A stretch of 64,000 bases of DNA from Geobacter sp. DSM 9736 (GTDB taxonomy: Bacteria; Desulfobacterota; Desulfuromonadia; Geobacterales; Geobacteraceae), in NCBI RefSeq assembly GCF_900187405.1, contig NZ_LT896716.1, forward strand, positions 2,726,743 to 2,790,742, read 5' to 3'. The notes beneath the pieces are model-generated. The model did not search any database. It had not been told where the DNA came from and worked only from the letters and a program-made list of their open reading frames with translations. A program made the translations under genes and the position numbers. Positions 33,893 through 43,439 of the stretch are shown here, in pieces. How positions within the stretch are numbered: the stretch's first letter is position 1; every line of letters begins with the position of its first letter.

Positions 33893-34635
33893 TGAGGGTC
33901 TATCGCTACGACGGCAGCTTTGAAGGCTTTATCTGCGCAATTAACGACGCCCTGGAGGCGGGGGAAAGGCAACCGGAGTTTGTGGGGGGTGGCGACCATC
34001 TTTCCTTCGGGCTCTTTGCCGGTGAAGTACACCAGGTGGCAACGGTGCGGGAAGCGGCACTGGCATTCCGGAAACGATTTATCGAAGCGGTTTCCCGGGA
34101 GGCCTTCGCCACCGCCCGCTATGCTTTTCATAGCCGGAGAACGGGGATTGAACTGCTGGTGTGGCGCTATCTCGTAGCGGGACTTCAGGTGGGAAGGCGT
34201 TTGTGCGCGATGCTGGCGGAGGACCCGGTGCATTCGGTCAATCGTATTGCCCGGCATGTGGCGCATGAAGCCCACAAGTACAAAGGGTTTGTGCGCTTTC
34301 GTGAAGTTGAGGCCGGTTTTCTGTATGCCCGGATCGAGCCTGAAGCAGACATCCTCGCCTTCATCGCTCCCCACTTCGTCGGGCGCGTCAATGATCGGCC
34401 TTGGATGATTCATGATCTCTGCCGTAATCAGGCGGCGCTGTACGATCTGACGTCATGGTGTTTGATACCGGATATCGAACTGACCACCGAACCGGCACTC
34501 AGTGCGACCGAACATGACTACGCCGCCCTGTGGCAGAGCTATTTTCAGCGCCTCGCCATCGCAGAGCGGCATAATCCGAAACTGCAGCAGAAGCATGTGC
34601 CGATGCGTTTTCGCAAGCATCTGACGGAGTTTTAA
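33892..34635 (+). CDS. DUF4130 protein, partner of the radical SAM enzyme
   Basis: A 247-residue member of the TIGR03915/DUF4130 family, starting MRVYRYDGSFEGFICAI and containing MARHVAHEAHKYKGF-like and FIAPHFVGRVNDRPWMIHD segments. Homologues accompany TIGR03916 enzymes and in many genomes are fused at the C-terminus to a UdgX-type uracil-DNA glycosylase. Here the protein ends after the DUF4130 part, so the glycosylase domain is absent and no glycosylase gene is adjacent. Joint action on damaged or modified DNA is inferred from the pairing. Confidence 0.9.
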   Translation: MRVYRYDGSFEGFICAINDALEAGERQPEFVGGGDHLSFGLFAGEVHQVATVREAALAFRKRFIEAVSREAFATARYAFHSRRTGIELLVWRYLVAGLQVGRRLCAMLAEDPVHSVNRIARHVAHEAHKYKGFVRFREVEAGFLYARIEPEADILAFIAPHFVGRVNDRPWMIHDLCRNQAALYDLTSWCLIPDIELTTEPALSATEHDYAALWQSYFQRLAIAERHNPKLQQKHVPMRFRKHLTEF

Positions 34636-34654
34636 TCCAGCATCGCCAAACCCC

Positions 34655-34694
34655 TTGCTTCTCATCTTTCCCCTCGTTATAATCCTGGTATAAC
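34655..34694 (+). promoter_or_regulatory. Promoter and operator of the AbrB-Doc pair
   Basis: TTGCTT (34655-34660), 17-bp spacer, TATAAT (34678-34683). The -10 box lies inside the inverted repeat GTTATA-N7-TATAAC (34676-34694), a natural site for autorepression by the AbrB-type antitoxin. Binding is inferred. Confidence 0.75.
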
Positions 34695-34714
34695 AAAAAC
34701 CAAGGGAGCATCGT

Positions 34715-34960
34715 ATGCGTCGAAAGATTTGCGCCATCGGCAACAGCCGGGGGGTGTCGCTTCCCATCGAAGCGCTGGAGAAGCTGAAACTGGCAGTGGG
34801 GTCGGAAGTGGACGTGCAGGTGGACGAGGAGCAAGGCTGCATCGTTATCGAGCCGGTGCGCACTGCTGCCTATCCCGAGGGGGTCGATGCCGAGTTTGCA
34901 AACCAGGTGAACGAGTTCATAGAACTGTATCGTCCAGCCCTGAAGAAGCTCGCCGAGTAG
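34715..34960 (+). CDS. AbrB/MazE-family antitoxin
   Basis: An 81-residue protein with a swapped-hairpin AbrB domain (KICAIGNSRGVSLPIEALEKL, then VDVQVDEEQGCIVIEPV) and a C-terminal tail (DAEFANQVNEFIELYRPALKKLAE) suited to toxin binding. AAGGGAG precedes the ATG. The toxin gene follows after 3 bp. It should neutralise the Doc protein and repress the shared promoter. Confidence 0.92.
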   Translation: MRRKICAIGNSRGVSLPIEALEKLKLAVGSEVDVQVDEEQGCIVIEPVRTAAYPEGVDAEFANQVNEFIELYRPALKKLAE

Positions 34961-34963
34961 GTC

Positions 34964-35359
34964 GTGACAGAATACCTTTCGCCGCAGCAGATCCTGTTCA
35001 TTCACTATCGCCTGATCGAAATGACCGGTGGTACCCACGGCATCCGTGACGTCGGTGCCCTCCAATCGGCCGCAGCCCGGCCTCAGGTGACCTTCGACGG
35101 CAAGGAGCTGTACCCCGATCTCTTCACAAAAGCAGGGGCGCTGTTCGAATCGCTGGCTAAAAACCACCCTTTTATCGACGGCAACAAAAGAACCGCTGTC
35201 AGTTCCGCCGCACTCTTCCTCCGCAAAAACGGCTTTTTCCTCGAAACTACCCAGGACGACCTGTACTCGTTCGCGATCACTATGGCGACAGGTGCTGCCG
35301 GGGCACGGGAGGCGGCAGAATGGCTGCATGAAAAGTCGCGGCCCCTCCTGAATGAATGA
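34964..35359 (+). CDS. doc: Doc-family (Fic-fold) toxin
   Basis: A 131-residue Fic-fold protein with the Doc motif HPFIDGNKR (68-76), all catalytic residues present. Doc of phage P1 phosphorylates elongation factor EF-Tu and stops translation. The start is GTG at 34964. Pairing with an AbrB-type rather than a Phd antitoxin is a known variant. The pair adjoins the DNA-repair genes at the end of the accessory segment and may stabilise it. Confidence 0.93.
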   Translation: MTEYLSPQQILFIHYRLIEMTGGTHGIRDVGALQSAAARPQVTFDGKELYPDLFTKAGALFESLAKNHPFIDGNKRTAVSSAALFLRKNGFFLETTQDDLYSFAITMATGAAGAREAAEWLHEKSRPLLNE

Positions 35360-35398
35360 AAAGGCAAAGAGCTCGCAGTTGCCGCAATGCAAATCGGG

Positions 35399-36169
35399 TT
35401 ACTTTTCTATCACATACTCCCGTTGCATGGTGTAAAGCATCCGCAGCAGTTCATACTCGAAGGGAGAACCGGTCTGGCGGTAGCGGAAGGGAACACGGTG
35501 CCGCCTGTCCACGGTGGACGTTCCTGAATACGCCGTGGCTGCGCTGCTGTCATCGATCCAGGCGATGGGACCGACGATCCCGAAAGCCGCTGCGTCGGCA
35601 ACGAGGCCGGTGGTGTCGCGGGCATTGGAGGGCCCCAGGACAGGCAGGACCAGATACGAGCCATCCCCGACACCGTAATGGCCGAGAGTCTGGCCGAAAT
35701 CTTCCGGTTTGCGATTGAGCCCCCAGCTGCCGGCTGGGTCCCAGAGGCCGGCGATGCCGACCGTGGAGTTGATGACGAAGCGGCTCAGGGTAATGCCGGC
35801 ATTGGCGAACTTGAGCTGGAACAGGTTGTTGGTGAAGTTGCCCAGCTCGTTGATATTGTCGAGGGCGCTGGATATCCGATCCTCCGCATAATCGGGGAGG
35901 ATGAACTCGTAGGCGCGCACGACGGGGCGGAAAACATACTCGTCGAAATGATAGTTGAACCGGTACGTGCCCCGGTTGAACCCTTCTATGGAGTCGGGGA
36001 CGTCGAGCATCGGCGGCTGCCCCCCCTTCACCACCTTTTCATAGGTGCGTAGTGGCGGTGCCGTATCAGGACCCGTTTCGGGAAGAGTACTGCACCCGCA
36101 CACCTGAAGCAGGACCGACAGAAGTAGAGCCGCTGCGACATTCCGCTGAGAGACCACTCCCATGGTCAT
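35399..36169 (-). CDS. mlaA: MlaA/VacJ-family outer-membrane lipoprotein
   Basis: A 256-residue lipoprotein with signal and lipobox (LLLSVLLQVCGC). The MlaA core is visible: IEGFNRGTYRFNYHFDEYVFRPV, AYEFILPDYAEDRISSALDNI-type helix, GIAGLWDPAG and GHYGVGDGSYLVLPVLGPSN. MlaA removes mislocalised phospholipids from the outer leaflet. It overlaps the hydrolase gene by 4 bp (ATGA). No mlaBCDEF genes are near. An internal in-frame ATG at 36163 is an alternative start. Confidence 0.93.
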   Translation of the reverse strand: MTMGVVSQRNVAAALLLSVLLQVCGCSTLPETGPDTAPPLRTYEKVVKGGQPPMLDVPDSIEGFNRGTYRFNYHFDEYVFRPVVRAYEFILPDYAEDRISSALDNINELGNFTNNLFQLKFANAGITLSRFVINSTVGIAGLWDPAGSWGLNRKPEDFGQTLGHYGVGDGSYLVLPVLGPSNARDTTGLVADAAAFGIVGPIAWIDDSSAATAYSGTSTVDRRHRVPFRYRQTGSPFEYELLRMLYTMQREYVIEK

Positions 36170-37455
36170 TTCTCCTTTCCGGTCAGAAAGCCTGTCATCG
36201 AAGAAATCACGTCGGGATGGAACATGTTTCCGATGTGGCCGCCGGTAGGAAAGATTTGCGCGCGGTGGCCGAACACCTCCTGAAGGTAGTCGATGTCCCC
36301 AGGCGCGAGGATTATGTCGTCCTCGTTGTGGAGCACACCGATCTTGACCGCGCTCCTAAGGTAAGCCTCGATGGAACGCAGGCTCAGGCGCTCCACAAGG
36401 GTTTGCCGCGTCAGGCTCGGGTCGCGCTTCCGGCAGCTGGGAAAGAACCACTCCTCGAAGTAATCGACGAACCTGGTGTTGTACGAGACTACGGCGTAGC
36501 GGGTTAGTGAGGTAGTGGCGGTGAGTTGTGCGTTTCTCGGGACGATGTAGCCGCCGCCGTTCATGACGTCCGCGGTGAAAATCATGTTTGCCGCATTCAT
36601 GCGGAAGGTAAGGCCGATCAGGGCGGCCAGACTCTCCTCGTTAGGGGGAAGCCGTTTGTAGGCCCTGTACATGAATTCGCCGCTGAGCCCACCCGGTTCG
36701 ACCCTTCTGGTGACGTCGGCGAATTTGACATAGACGCTGCGCAACCATGGCTCGAAGTTTTCCATGCCCCCCGGCACGTTCTCCACCAGCAACCGGTCGA
36801 GGATCGAGACCGATTCGTAGAGGCTGACTGGAGGGTTGATCAGCAGGACCTTGCGGAAATTGAATCGTTTCTTTTCTTCATCGATCCTGGCGGCAAAAGC
36901 CGCATTGAAGGCGCCGAGGCTGTAGCCGGTGAGGGCGAAGCCGGAAACTTCGATATCGTCCCGAACCTGTTCGTAGGCGAGTTCCATGACGCGGTAAAGG
37001 TCGGCCGCATCGCCGAAGGAATCCCCCGGCAGTCCCGACGAGGCGTTCACGACGAAGTCCATATGAGTGGGGGAGGTGAGGGAAATGACATGAAACCCCG
37101 CACGGTGGAAAGCCTTCTGGAGCTTCTGCATGCGCGGTGTGCTGTAATTGGAGCCGGTGCCGGCGATGACGAAGATGAGCGGCGCCTTCTGGTCTTGGTA
37201 TGCAAGGGCGCAGGGTAGGCCATCCTCGTACCAGAAGACCTTCGGGATCTCGCGCCGGGGAAAGGGGCGAACGGTGAATTCCTTTACGGGGACCTTTTCC
37301 GGCAGCGTTACTTCGAGCTCTTTCGGCAACTCCATCACGGTCGCCTCGTAAGGATTGACGAAAGGATAGAAGTAGGCCTCCCGTACGGCCTCAGCCGACT
37401 GCGGCGCAACGCAGCAGATCATCATCAGGAAAACGGGAGTGAAGAATCGCTTCAT
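36166..37455 (-). CDS. Exported alpha/beta-fold serine hydrolase
   Basis: A 429-residue protein with a signal peptide (FFTPVFLMMICCVAPQSAEA). An alpha/beta hydrolase core has the oxyanion segment FVIAGTGSNYS, nucleophile elbow GYSLGAF and a late histidine in FPTGGHIGNMFHPDV. The genuine substrate is unknown. Placement between a TAXI binding protein and MlaA, with overlap to mlaA, suggests work on envelope lipids or esters in the periplasm; this is inference. Confidence 0.82.
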   Translation of the reverse strand: MKRFFTPVFLMMICCVAPQSAEAVREAYFYPFVNPYEATVMELPKELEVTLPEKVPVKEFTVRPFPRREIPKVFWYEDGLPCALAYQDQKAPLIFVIAGTGSNYSTPRMQKLQKAFHRAGFHVISLTSPTHMDFVVNASSGLPGDSFGDAADLYRVMELAYEQVRDDIEVSGFALTGYSLGAFNAAFAARIDEEKKRFNFRKVLLINPPVSLYESVSILDRLLVENVPGGMENFEPWLRSVYVKFADVTRRVEPGGLSGEFMYRAYKRLPPNEESLAALIGLTFRMNAANMIFTADVMNGGGYIVPRNAQLTATTSLTRYAVVSYNTRFVDYFEEWFFPSCRKRDPSLTRQTLVERLSLRSIEAYLRSAVKIGVLHNEDDIILAPGDIDYLQEVFGHRAQIFPTGGHIGNMFHPDVISSMTGFLTGKEK

Positions 37456-37498
37456 GCTTCCTCCAGATCCGGCGCTCGAAAGGTGCTCTGGCGTGACT

Positions 37499-38485
37499 TC
37501 AGTGAAGAAGACCGGCCTCTCTGAAATAACGTGCTGCGCCGGGATGTAGAGGAATCACCTCGGCGTCGGCCGCATCACGGGGAATCATGTCCTGCAGGAC
37601 CGGATGCTGGCGCCTGAAGAGATCGAAGTTTGTCATGATCTCACGCACGAGACGGTACACGGTTTCCTCATCCAGGTCGGAGCGGGTGAAGAGAACCGAC
37701 CGGACGCCGAAAGTAGGGACGGATTCCCTGTTCTCCAGGCCGGGATAGAAAGCTGTGGGAACTGCCGTCGGAAGCAGAAGCGGGTTGCTGCCCGTCACCT
37801 GCCCGATGACCTCCTTGTCGAGAGGAACCAGCAGCACCTTCCGCGCCCCGGCGGTTGCTTCCGCGATGGAAAGATTTGGATGACCGACTGTGTATATGTA
37901 TGCGTCGATCTTTCCTTTCTGGAGCAATTCGGAAGCTAGGGCTGCGGACTGCTCGGAAAAGGTCACATCCGTGGGGCTCACCCCCGATAATCCGAGAAGC
38001 TTCTCTCCGAATTCGTAACTAGTGGAGCCGGGTGCACCGATGTTCACCCTCTTACCCTTGAGGTCGCCGAGTTTCATGATCCCGCGATCGGCGGCCGCGA
38101 CCACAGTCACCGATTCCACATGCAGGCCGAGGACTGCACGCAAGCCCCTCCTGGCTCTTCCTTCCCACAACCCCATTCCTTTTGCCGCCTGCTGAAGAAT
38201 GATGGATTCGCCTATCCCAAACGCGGCTTTTCCCTCCGCAACACTCTCGACATTGGCAACCGAGCCTTCGGATAAGGCTGTGGCAAGGCGCACGCCGTAG
38301 TCAGCGCTTCGGCGGTTGAATATCTTTGCCAGGGCGCTGGATACTGCATAGTAGGACCCGGTAGTGTTTCCGGAGACAACGGACAGGGATTGCTGGGTGA
38401 AAGCGGAAAGGGGAGCGGGCATCGCAAGAATGATCAGTGCCGCTGGGAGCCAGATAATGCGCATAAACCGGAAAAAAGGGATCAT
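37499..38485 (-). CDS. TAXI-family TRAP transporter solute-binding protein
   Basis: From the ATG at 38485 (GGGAGGA upstream) the protein has 328 residues with a signal peptide. It shows the TAXI pattern: SLSVVSGNTTGSYYAVSSALAKI at the start of the domain, SYEFGEKLLGLSGVSPTDV and KIDAYIYTVGHPN in the middle. It binds a small organic anion such as glutamate or a dicarboxylate in the periplasm. No TRAP membrane component lies nearby, so the partner is elsewhere or the protein acts as a sensor. Confidence 0.88.
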   Translation of the reverse strand: MIPFFRFMRIIWLPAALIILAMPAPLSAFTQQSLSVVSGNTTGSYYAVSSALAKIFNRRSADYGVRLATALSEGSVANVESVAEGKAAFGIGESIILQQAAKGMGLWEGRARRGLRAVLGLHVESVTVVAAADRGIMKLGDLKGKRVNIGAPGSTSYEFGEKLLGLSGVSPTDVTFSEQSAALASELLQKGKIDAYIYTVGHPNLSIAEATAGARKVLLVPLDKEVIGQVTGSNPLLLPTAVPTAFYPGLENRESVPTFGVRSVLFTRSDLDEETVYRLVREIMTNFDLFRRQHPVLQDMIPRDAADAEVIPLHPGAARYFREAGLLH

Positions 38486-38705
38486 CGGCAAAGTCCTCCC
38501 AGGAGTGTAGAATCGGAGGCCGCTCATGCGGCGTACCTGTCCGGATCCAACAGTCTGTAAGAGTGTATCACCCTCTTTTTTACCTGTCTCGGTTGTGGCT
38601 GGAGGATTACCTGGAGGTTCGGAAGGATCAACGCTTGTGCGCAGGTAAAGCAGGCTTATCGGAACGTCAGGTACTGCTTCTGGAGGAATCTACAAGGGTG
38701 GGCTT

Positions 38706-38739
38706 TGAGCGGGGTTGCTCCCCTGAACAGCCCCGCTCA
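38706..38739 (-). terminator. Hairpin after the second efflux operon
   Basis: A 9-bp perfect stem TGAGCGGGG / CCCCGCTCA with a 16-nt loop begins 3 bp beyond the outer-membrane factor stop. It lacks a T-run, so it may be a weak or factor-dependent terminator. Confidence 0.5.
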
Positions 38740-38741
38740 TT

Positions 38742-40166
38742 CTACTTCACCCCGCCTCCCAGCACCTTGTAGAGCGTCACCAGGTTGGCGAGCCGTGCTA
38801 GGCGGACGCTGATCAGGTTCTGCTGGGCGCCGTAGAGGGTGCGTTGGGAGTCGAGGACACTGAGGTAGCTGTCGACTCCCTTCTCGTAGCGCGCCGTCGA
38901 GAGGCGGTGGGTCTCGGCGGTGGCGTCGGTCAGTGACTGCTGGGCCGCCACCTGCTCCTCTATGGTTCCCCGCTGGGCCAATGCGTCGGCTACTTCACGA
39001 AACGCGACCTGGATCGCCTTCTCATATTGCGCCACCGCTATCTCCGTATCGACCTCCGCAGCCTTAAGGTTAGCCCTGTTGCGCCCCCCCTCGAAAATCG
39101 GCACCGTTACCCTCGGTGCAAAACTCCAGGTAAAGGACCCACCTTTGAAGAGCCCGCTGAGCTCGTCACTGCCGAAGCCGACTGACGACAGCAGGGTGAT
39201 GCGTGGGAAAAATGCAGCCCTGGCTGCCCCGATGTTGGCATTGGCCCCCTTGAGCACCCCTTCCGCCTGGAGAATGTCGGGACGGGTAAGAAGCACATCC
39301 GACGGCAACCCCGGAGTCAGGTCCTTCAGCGCCGTAAGTTTTTCCGAGAGCGCCTGGGGGAGCAGCTCCGCCGGAACCGGCCTGCCCACTACAAGATTAA
39401 GCAGGTTTTCGTCCTGGGCTGCCAATGTGGTGAACCGGGCGATGTCCACACGCGCGGCATCCACGCTCGTCCGGGCCTGCTGAAGATCCAGGGCTGATGA
39501 TATCCCGGCATCGAAACGGCTCTTGGTCAGCTTGTACGATTCCTCCTGGTTCGCCAGGGTCTCCCTTGCGAGCTTCAGGCGCTCGCGGTCGGAAGCCAGC
39601 GTGAGGTAGGCCGTGGCAACCTGGGAGACAAGTGCGATCTGCACGCTTCTCCTGGCATGCTCCGTAGCCAGATACTGCTCCAGTGCCTGGTCCTTCAGGC
39701 TCCGCACCCTGCCGAAGAGGTCGAGTTCGTAATAGCTCATCCCGAGCCCCACATCGTACTGTTCCACGGTTCGGGCTTCGCCGGTGGCGGAAAGATCTTC
39801 GGGGACCCGCTGGAAACCGGCACCGGCGGTTGCAGCTATATTGGGCACCAGGTCGGCACGCCTGATCTGGTACTGGGCCCGGAAACGCTCGATGTTGAGC
39901 ACCGCGACGCGAAGATCCCGGTTGTTCTCGATTGCAAGGCCGATCAGGTTCTGCAGCTGCGGCTCGATGAAGAACTCCTTCCAGGGAATTTCCGCAAGGG
40001 GCTTCTGCTCCGGCTTGACGGCCTCCGCCTTGTAGGCGGGACCGCTCGGCCATGCGGAAGCAACAGGAGTTTCAGGTCGGGTATACTTCGGTGCCATCGT
40101 GGAGCACCCCGCCAGCAGCAGGGATGTCACCAGGGAGAGATATACGAGCTTTTTAGTCCTACACAT
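38742..40166 (-). CDS. NodT-type outer-membrane efflux lipoprotein
   Basis: A 474-residue TolC-family channel with lipobox LLAGC and the RND OMF start region YTRPETPVASAWP. The repeats ELDLFGRVRSLKDQALEQYLATE-type and FEGGRNRANLKAAEV are typical. The ATG at 40166 follows GGAGGTGC and lies 1 bp after the RND stop. It completes the TetR-controlled tripartite pump. Confidence 0.93.
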   Translation of the reverse strand: MCRTKKLVYLSLVTSLLLAGCSTMAPKYTRPETPVASAWPSGPAYKAEAVKPEQKPLAEIPWKEFFIEPQLQNLIGLAIENNRDLRVAVLNIERFRAQYQIRRADLVPNIAATAGAGFQRVPEDLSATGEARTVEQYDVGLGMSYYELDLFGRVRSLKDQALEQYLATEHARRSVQIALVSQVATAYLTLASDRERLKLARETLANQEESYKLTKSRFDAGISSALDLQQARTSVDAARVDIARFTTLAAQDENLLNLVVGRPVPAELLPQALSEKLTALKDLTPGLPSDVLLTRPDILQAEGVLKGANANIGAARAAFFPRITLLSSVGFGSDELSGLFKGGSFTWSFAPRVTVPIFEGGRNRANLKAAEVDTEIAVAQYEKAIQVAFREVADALAQRGTIEEQVAAQQSLTDATAETHRLSTARYEKGVDSYLSVLDSQRTLYGAQQNLISVRLARLANLVTLYKVLGGGVK

Positions 40167-40167
40167 C

Positions 40168-43100
40168 TCAATGCACCTCCGGGGCATTGGTTGCAGCAAC
40201 CGGTGCCTTCTTTTTTGCGAAAATACGGGAGACCATCACGAAGAAGAATGGAATGAAGATCAGGTCGATGAAGGTCGCAGAGAGGAGACCTCCGGTTACC
40301 GCCGTGCCGATTGCGTTCTGGGCGCCGGCGCCCGCCCCCTTGGTGAGGGCCAGCGGCAGTGTGCCGAAGAAGAAAGCCAGCGACGTCATTATGACTGGAC
40401 GCAGCCGGATCTTCACCGCCATCAGGGTCGCCTCCACCAGTTCATGCCCCTGATGCAGCTGGTCCTTTATGAACTGGATGATAAGGATCGCGTTCTTGGT
40501 TGAAAGTCCAACGGTGGTAAGAAGGCCGATCTGGAGATATATGTCGTTGGGAAGCACCCGCAGGCTCACGGCGGTGACCGCTCCGACGAGACCGAGCGGC
40601 AGCATCAGCAGGTTGACGAATGGGATCGTCCAGCTTTCGTACAGGGCCGCCACCGCAAGGAATACGACCAGAAGCGAAATCGCGTAGAGCGCGGGAGCCT
40701 GCTTTCCCGCCTGCTTCTCCTCATAGGAGAGGCCCGTCCATTCGTAGCCGATGCCGGGGGGAAGCTTCGCTGCCATCTGTTCCATCTCCCTCATCGCGTC
40801 CCCGGTGCTTACCCCCGGCGCCGCCTGCCCCATGATCTGCCTCGACGGAATGCCGTTGTACCTTTCCAGTCGGGGCGAGCTGTATTCCCAGCGGGCTGTG
40901 GCGAAGGAGGAGAAGGGTACCATCTCTCCGCGATTGTTGCGGACATACCACTTGCCGATGTCTTCCGGTACCATGCGGTATTTTGCGTCCGCCTGGAGAT
41001 AAACCCTCTTGACCCGCCCGTTCTCGATGAAGTCGTTGACGTAGGAGCTCCCCCAGGCAGTGGTGAGCACGCTGTTGATGTCCGCCAGCGAGACCCCCTG
41101 TGCGCCGGCACGCACATCGTCGATTTCGAGCTTGAACTGCGGTGTGTCGTCCTGTCCGTTGGGGCGGACGGCGATGAGAGCCTTGTTCTGGGACGCCATG
41201 CCCAGCAGCTGGTTGCGCGCCTCCATCAGCTTGTCGTGCCCGACGCCTCCGCGGTCCTGCAGCTGGAAGTCGAAACCGTTCGCCTGTCCCAATTCGACAA
41301 CCGCCGGGGGAGAGAAGGCGAAGGCCATTCCGTCCTTGATCTTGGAGAACGCGCCCATTGCGCGTCCGGCGACTGCAGGTGCCTTAAGATCCGGGGTCTG
41401 CCGAAGCTTCCAGTCCTTCAGCTTGATGAAGGCAAGACCCATGTTCTGCCCCCGGCCGGCAAAGCTGAAGCCCGCTACGGTGATGAGTGAATCCACCGTC
41501 TTCTTCTCGTTCGTCAGGAAGTGCTCCTCGATCTGCTCTATGACTTTGAGGGTCCGTTCCTGGGTCGCGCCGGCCGGCAGCTGGACCTGGCAGATGATGA
41601 AACCCTGGTCCTCGTCCGGGAGGAAGGCGGTCGGCAACCGGAGGAAGAGCACGACCATCACCGCCACGATTCCTCCGTATATAAGGAGATAGCGCACGGG
41701 TTTATTGAATGACCGGCCGACGATCCCCTCGTACTTCATCCTGCAGAAATCGAAAACCTTGTTGAACCACCGGAAAAACCCCTTGAACCACCCGTACTCG
41801 CCGGGCATGTGCCCCTTCGGCACCGGCTTGAGCAGGGTCGCGCAGAGTGCTGGAGTGAGGATAAGGGCCACGAACACTGACAGGATCATCGCCGAAACGA
41901 TTGTGATGGAGAACTGCCGGTAGATGACCCCCGTGGAACCGCCGAAGAAGGCCATCGGCACGAAGACCGCCGTCAGAACCGTGGCGATCCCGACGAGAGC
42001 GCTGGTGATCTGACCCATCGACTTGATGGTTGCCTCCCGGGGCGAAAGCCCCTCCTCGGACATGATCCGCTCCACGTTCTCCACGACTACAATGGCGTCA
42101 TCAACGAGCAGGCCTATGACGATGACCAGCGCGAACATGGTAAGGGTGTTGATGGAGAAGCCGCTGGCCAGCAGGACCCCCATCGTCCCCAGCAGAACCA
42201 CCGGTACGGCGATGGTCGGAATCAATGTCGCCCGGATGTTCTGGAGGAACAGGAACATGATGATGAAGACGAGGAAGACCGCCTCCATGAGCGTTTTCAG
42301 GACCTCCTCGATGGAGATCTTTACGAAGGGAGTCGTATCGTAAGGGTAGACAACCTTCACTCCGGCAGGGAATGATTTTTCCAGCTCCGCCATCTTCGCC
42401 TTGACCCGCTCGGCGGTATCAAGCGCATTGGCCCCCGCCGCCAGTCGAAGAGCCATGGCCGCGACAGGCTGGCCCTTGTATCTAGCGAGGATATCGTAAT
42501 TTTCCGTGCCGACCTCGCTTTTGGCAACATCGCGCAGCTTTACGGTTGAGCCGTCACTGTTGGTGCGAAGGACGATTGCGTCGAACTGCTCGGGTGTCTG
42601 CAGCAGCGTACGTGCGCTGATGGTGGCGTTCAACTGCTGGCCCGGAGCGGAAGGACTTCCCCCGAACTGGCCGGCGGAAACCTGCGCATTCTGTGCCTGA
42701 AGCGCGAGGATAACGTCATTGGGGGTCAGCCTGAAGTTATTGAGCTTGTCCGGGTTCAGCCAGATGCGCATGGCGTTCTGCGAGCCGAAGACCGTGACCT
42801 CGCCTACCCCCTGGACCCGGCTGATGACGTCCTGGATGTTGGACACCATGTAATCGCTCAGCTGGTGGCGGTTCATGGAGCCGTCTTCCGAAGCGATGCC
42901 GACGATTATCAGGAAGTTACGGGTGGATTTCACCACCTGCACCCCTTGCCGCTGTACGACCTGCGGCAGGAGCGGCGTCGCCAGCTGCAGCTTGTTCTGC
43001 ACCTGGACCTGGGCGATATTCGGGTCAGTGCCGGCCTTGAAGGTCAGGTTGATGGTGACGGCCCCCGCCGAATCGCTGGTGGAGGACATGTAGAGCAGGT

Positions 43101-43320
43101 TGTCTATCCCGTTCATCTTCTGCTCGATCACCTGGGTGACCGTATCCTGAACGGTCCGGGCGGATGCACCCGGATAGACGGCATTTATGGAAATCTGGGG
43201 AGGCGCGATGGGCGGGTATTGGGATACCGGGAGCGCCTTGATCGCCAGGAGTCCCGCAAGCATGATGGCGATGGCGATGACCCAGGCAAATATGGGCCTG
43301 TCTATGAAAAACCTGGACAT
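40168..43320 (-). CDS. AcrB-type hydrophobe/amphiphile RND efflux pump (HAE1)
   Basis: The ATG at 43320 (AGGAGAG upstream) gives 1050 residues starting [20 protein letters not shown]1 hallmarks are present: [37 protein letters not shown] with the proton-relay aspartates, and [13 protein letters not shown] in TM10. It exports drugs, solvents or detergents as a homotrimer. The adaptor gene ends 119 bp upstream and the channel gene follows at once. Confidence 0.96.
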   Translation of the reverse strand: MSRFFIDRPIFAWVIAIAIMLAGLLAIKALPVSQYPPIAPPQISINAVYPGASARTVQDTVTQVIEQKMNGIDNLLYMSSTSDSAGAVTINLTFKAGTDPNIAQVQVQNKLQLATPLLPQVVQRQGVQVVKSTRNFLIIVGIASEDGSMNRHQLSDYMVSNIQDVISRVQGVGEVTVFGSQNAMRIWLNPDKLNNFRLTPNDVILALQAQNAQVSAGQFGGSPSAPGQQLNATISARTLLQTPEQFDAIVLRTNSDGSTVKLRDVAKSEVGTENYDILARYKGQPVAAMALRLAAGANALDTAERVKAKMAELEKSFPAGVKVVYPYDTTPFVKISIEEVLKTLMEAVFLVFIIMFLFLQNIRATLIPTIAVPVVLLGTMGVLLASGFSINTLTMFALVIVIGLLVDDAIVVVENVERIMSEEGLSPREATIKSMGQITSALVGIATVLTAVFVPMAFFGGSTGVIYRQFSITIVSAMILSVFVALILTPALCATLLKPVPKGHMPGEYGWFKGFFRWFNKVFDFCRMKYEGIVGRSFNKPVRYLLIYGGIVAVMVVLFLRLPTAFLPDEDQGFIICQVQLPAGATQERTLKVIEQIEEHFLTNEKKTVDSLITVAGFSFAGRGQNMGLAFIKLKDWKLRQTPDLKAPAVAGRAMGAFSKIKDGMAFAFSPPAVVELGQANGFDFQLQDRGGVGHDKLMEARNQLLGMASQNKALIAVRPNGQDDTPQFKLEIDDVRAGAQGVSLADINSVLTTAWGSSYVNDFIENGRVKRVYLQADAKYRMVPEDIGKWYVRNNRGEMVPFSSFATARWEYSSPRLERYNGIPSRQIMGQAAPGVSTGDAMREMEQMAAKLPPGIGYEWTGLSYEEKQAGKQAPALYAISLLVVFLAVAALYESWTIPFVNLLMLPLGLVGAVTAVSLRVLPNDIYLQIGLLTTVGLSTKNAILIIQFIKDQLHQGHELVEATLMAVKIRLRPVIMTSLAFFFGTLPLALTKGAGAGAQNAIGTAVTGGLLSATFIDLIFIPFFFVMVSRIFAKKKAPVAATNAPEVH

Positions 43321-43342
43321 GGTTACTCTCCTAAGAAATGCT

Positions 43343-43370
43343 TGCCACAGAGACACTGAGGCACAGAGAA
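43343..43370. repeat. Dispersed-type repeat between adaptor and pump genes
   Basis: GCCACAGAGACACTGAGGCA continuing CAGAGAA is a near-periodic sequence of a kind I recall recurring between genes in several bacterial groups. It adds length to an otherwise tight operon. Only one copy is in this window, so repeat status rests on recollection. Confidence 0.4.
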
Positions 43371-43439
43371 AAGCAAATGCTTCTCAAGAAGCTGAGGGGG
43401 AATCCCCAGAGTTAATGCGCCCCCTGTGGCTGAATCGGA

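Noticed and set aside
33892..34635. Uracil-DNA glycosylase domain in the DUF4130 protein
   Set aside because: The protein stops after the DUF4130 part, and no glycosylase motif is visible.
38563..38772. 69-codon frame in the gap after the TAXI gene
   Set aside because: It overlaps the terminator hairpin and the end of the outer-membrane factor gene; no supporting features.
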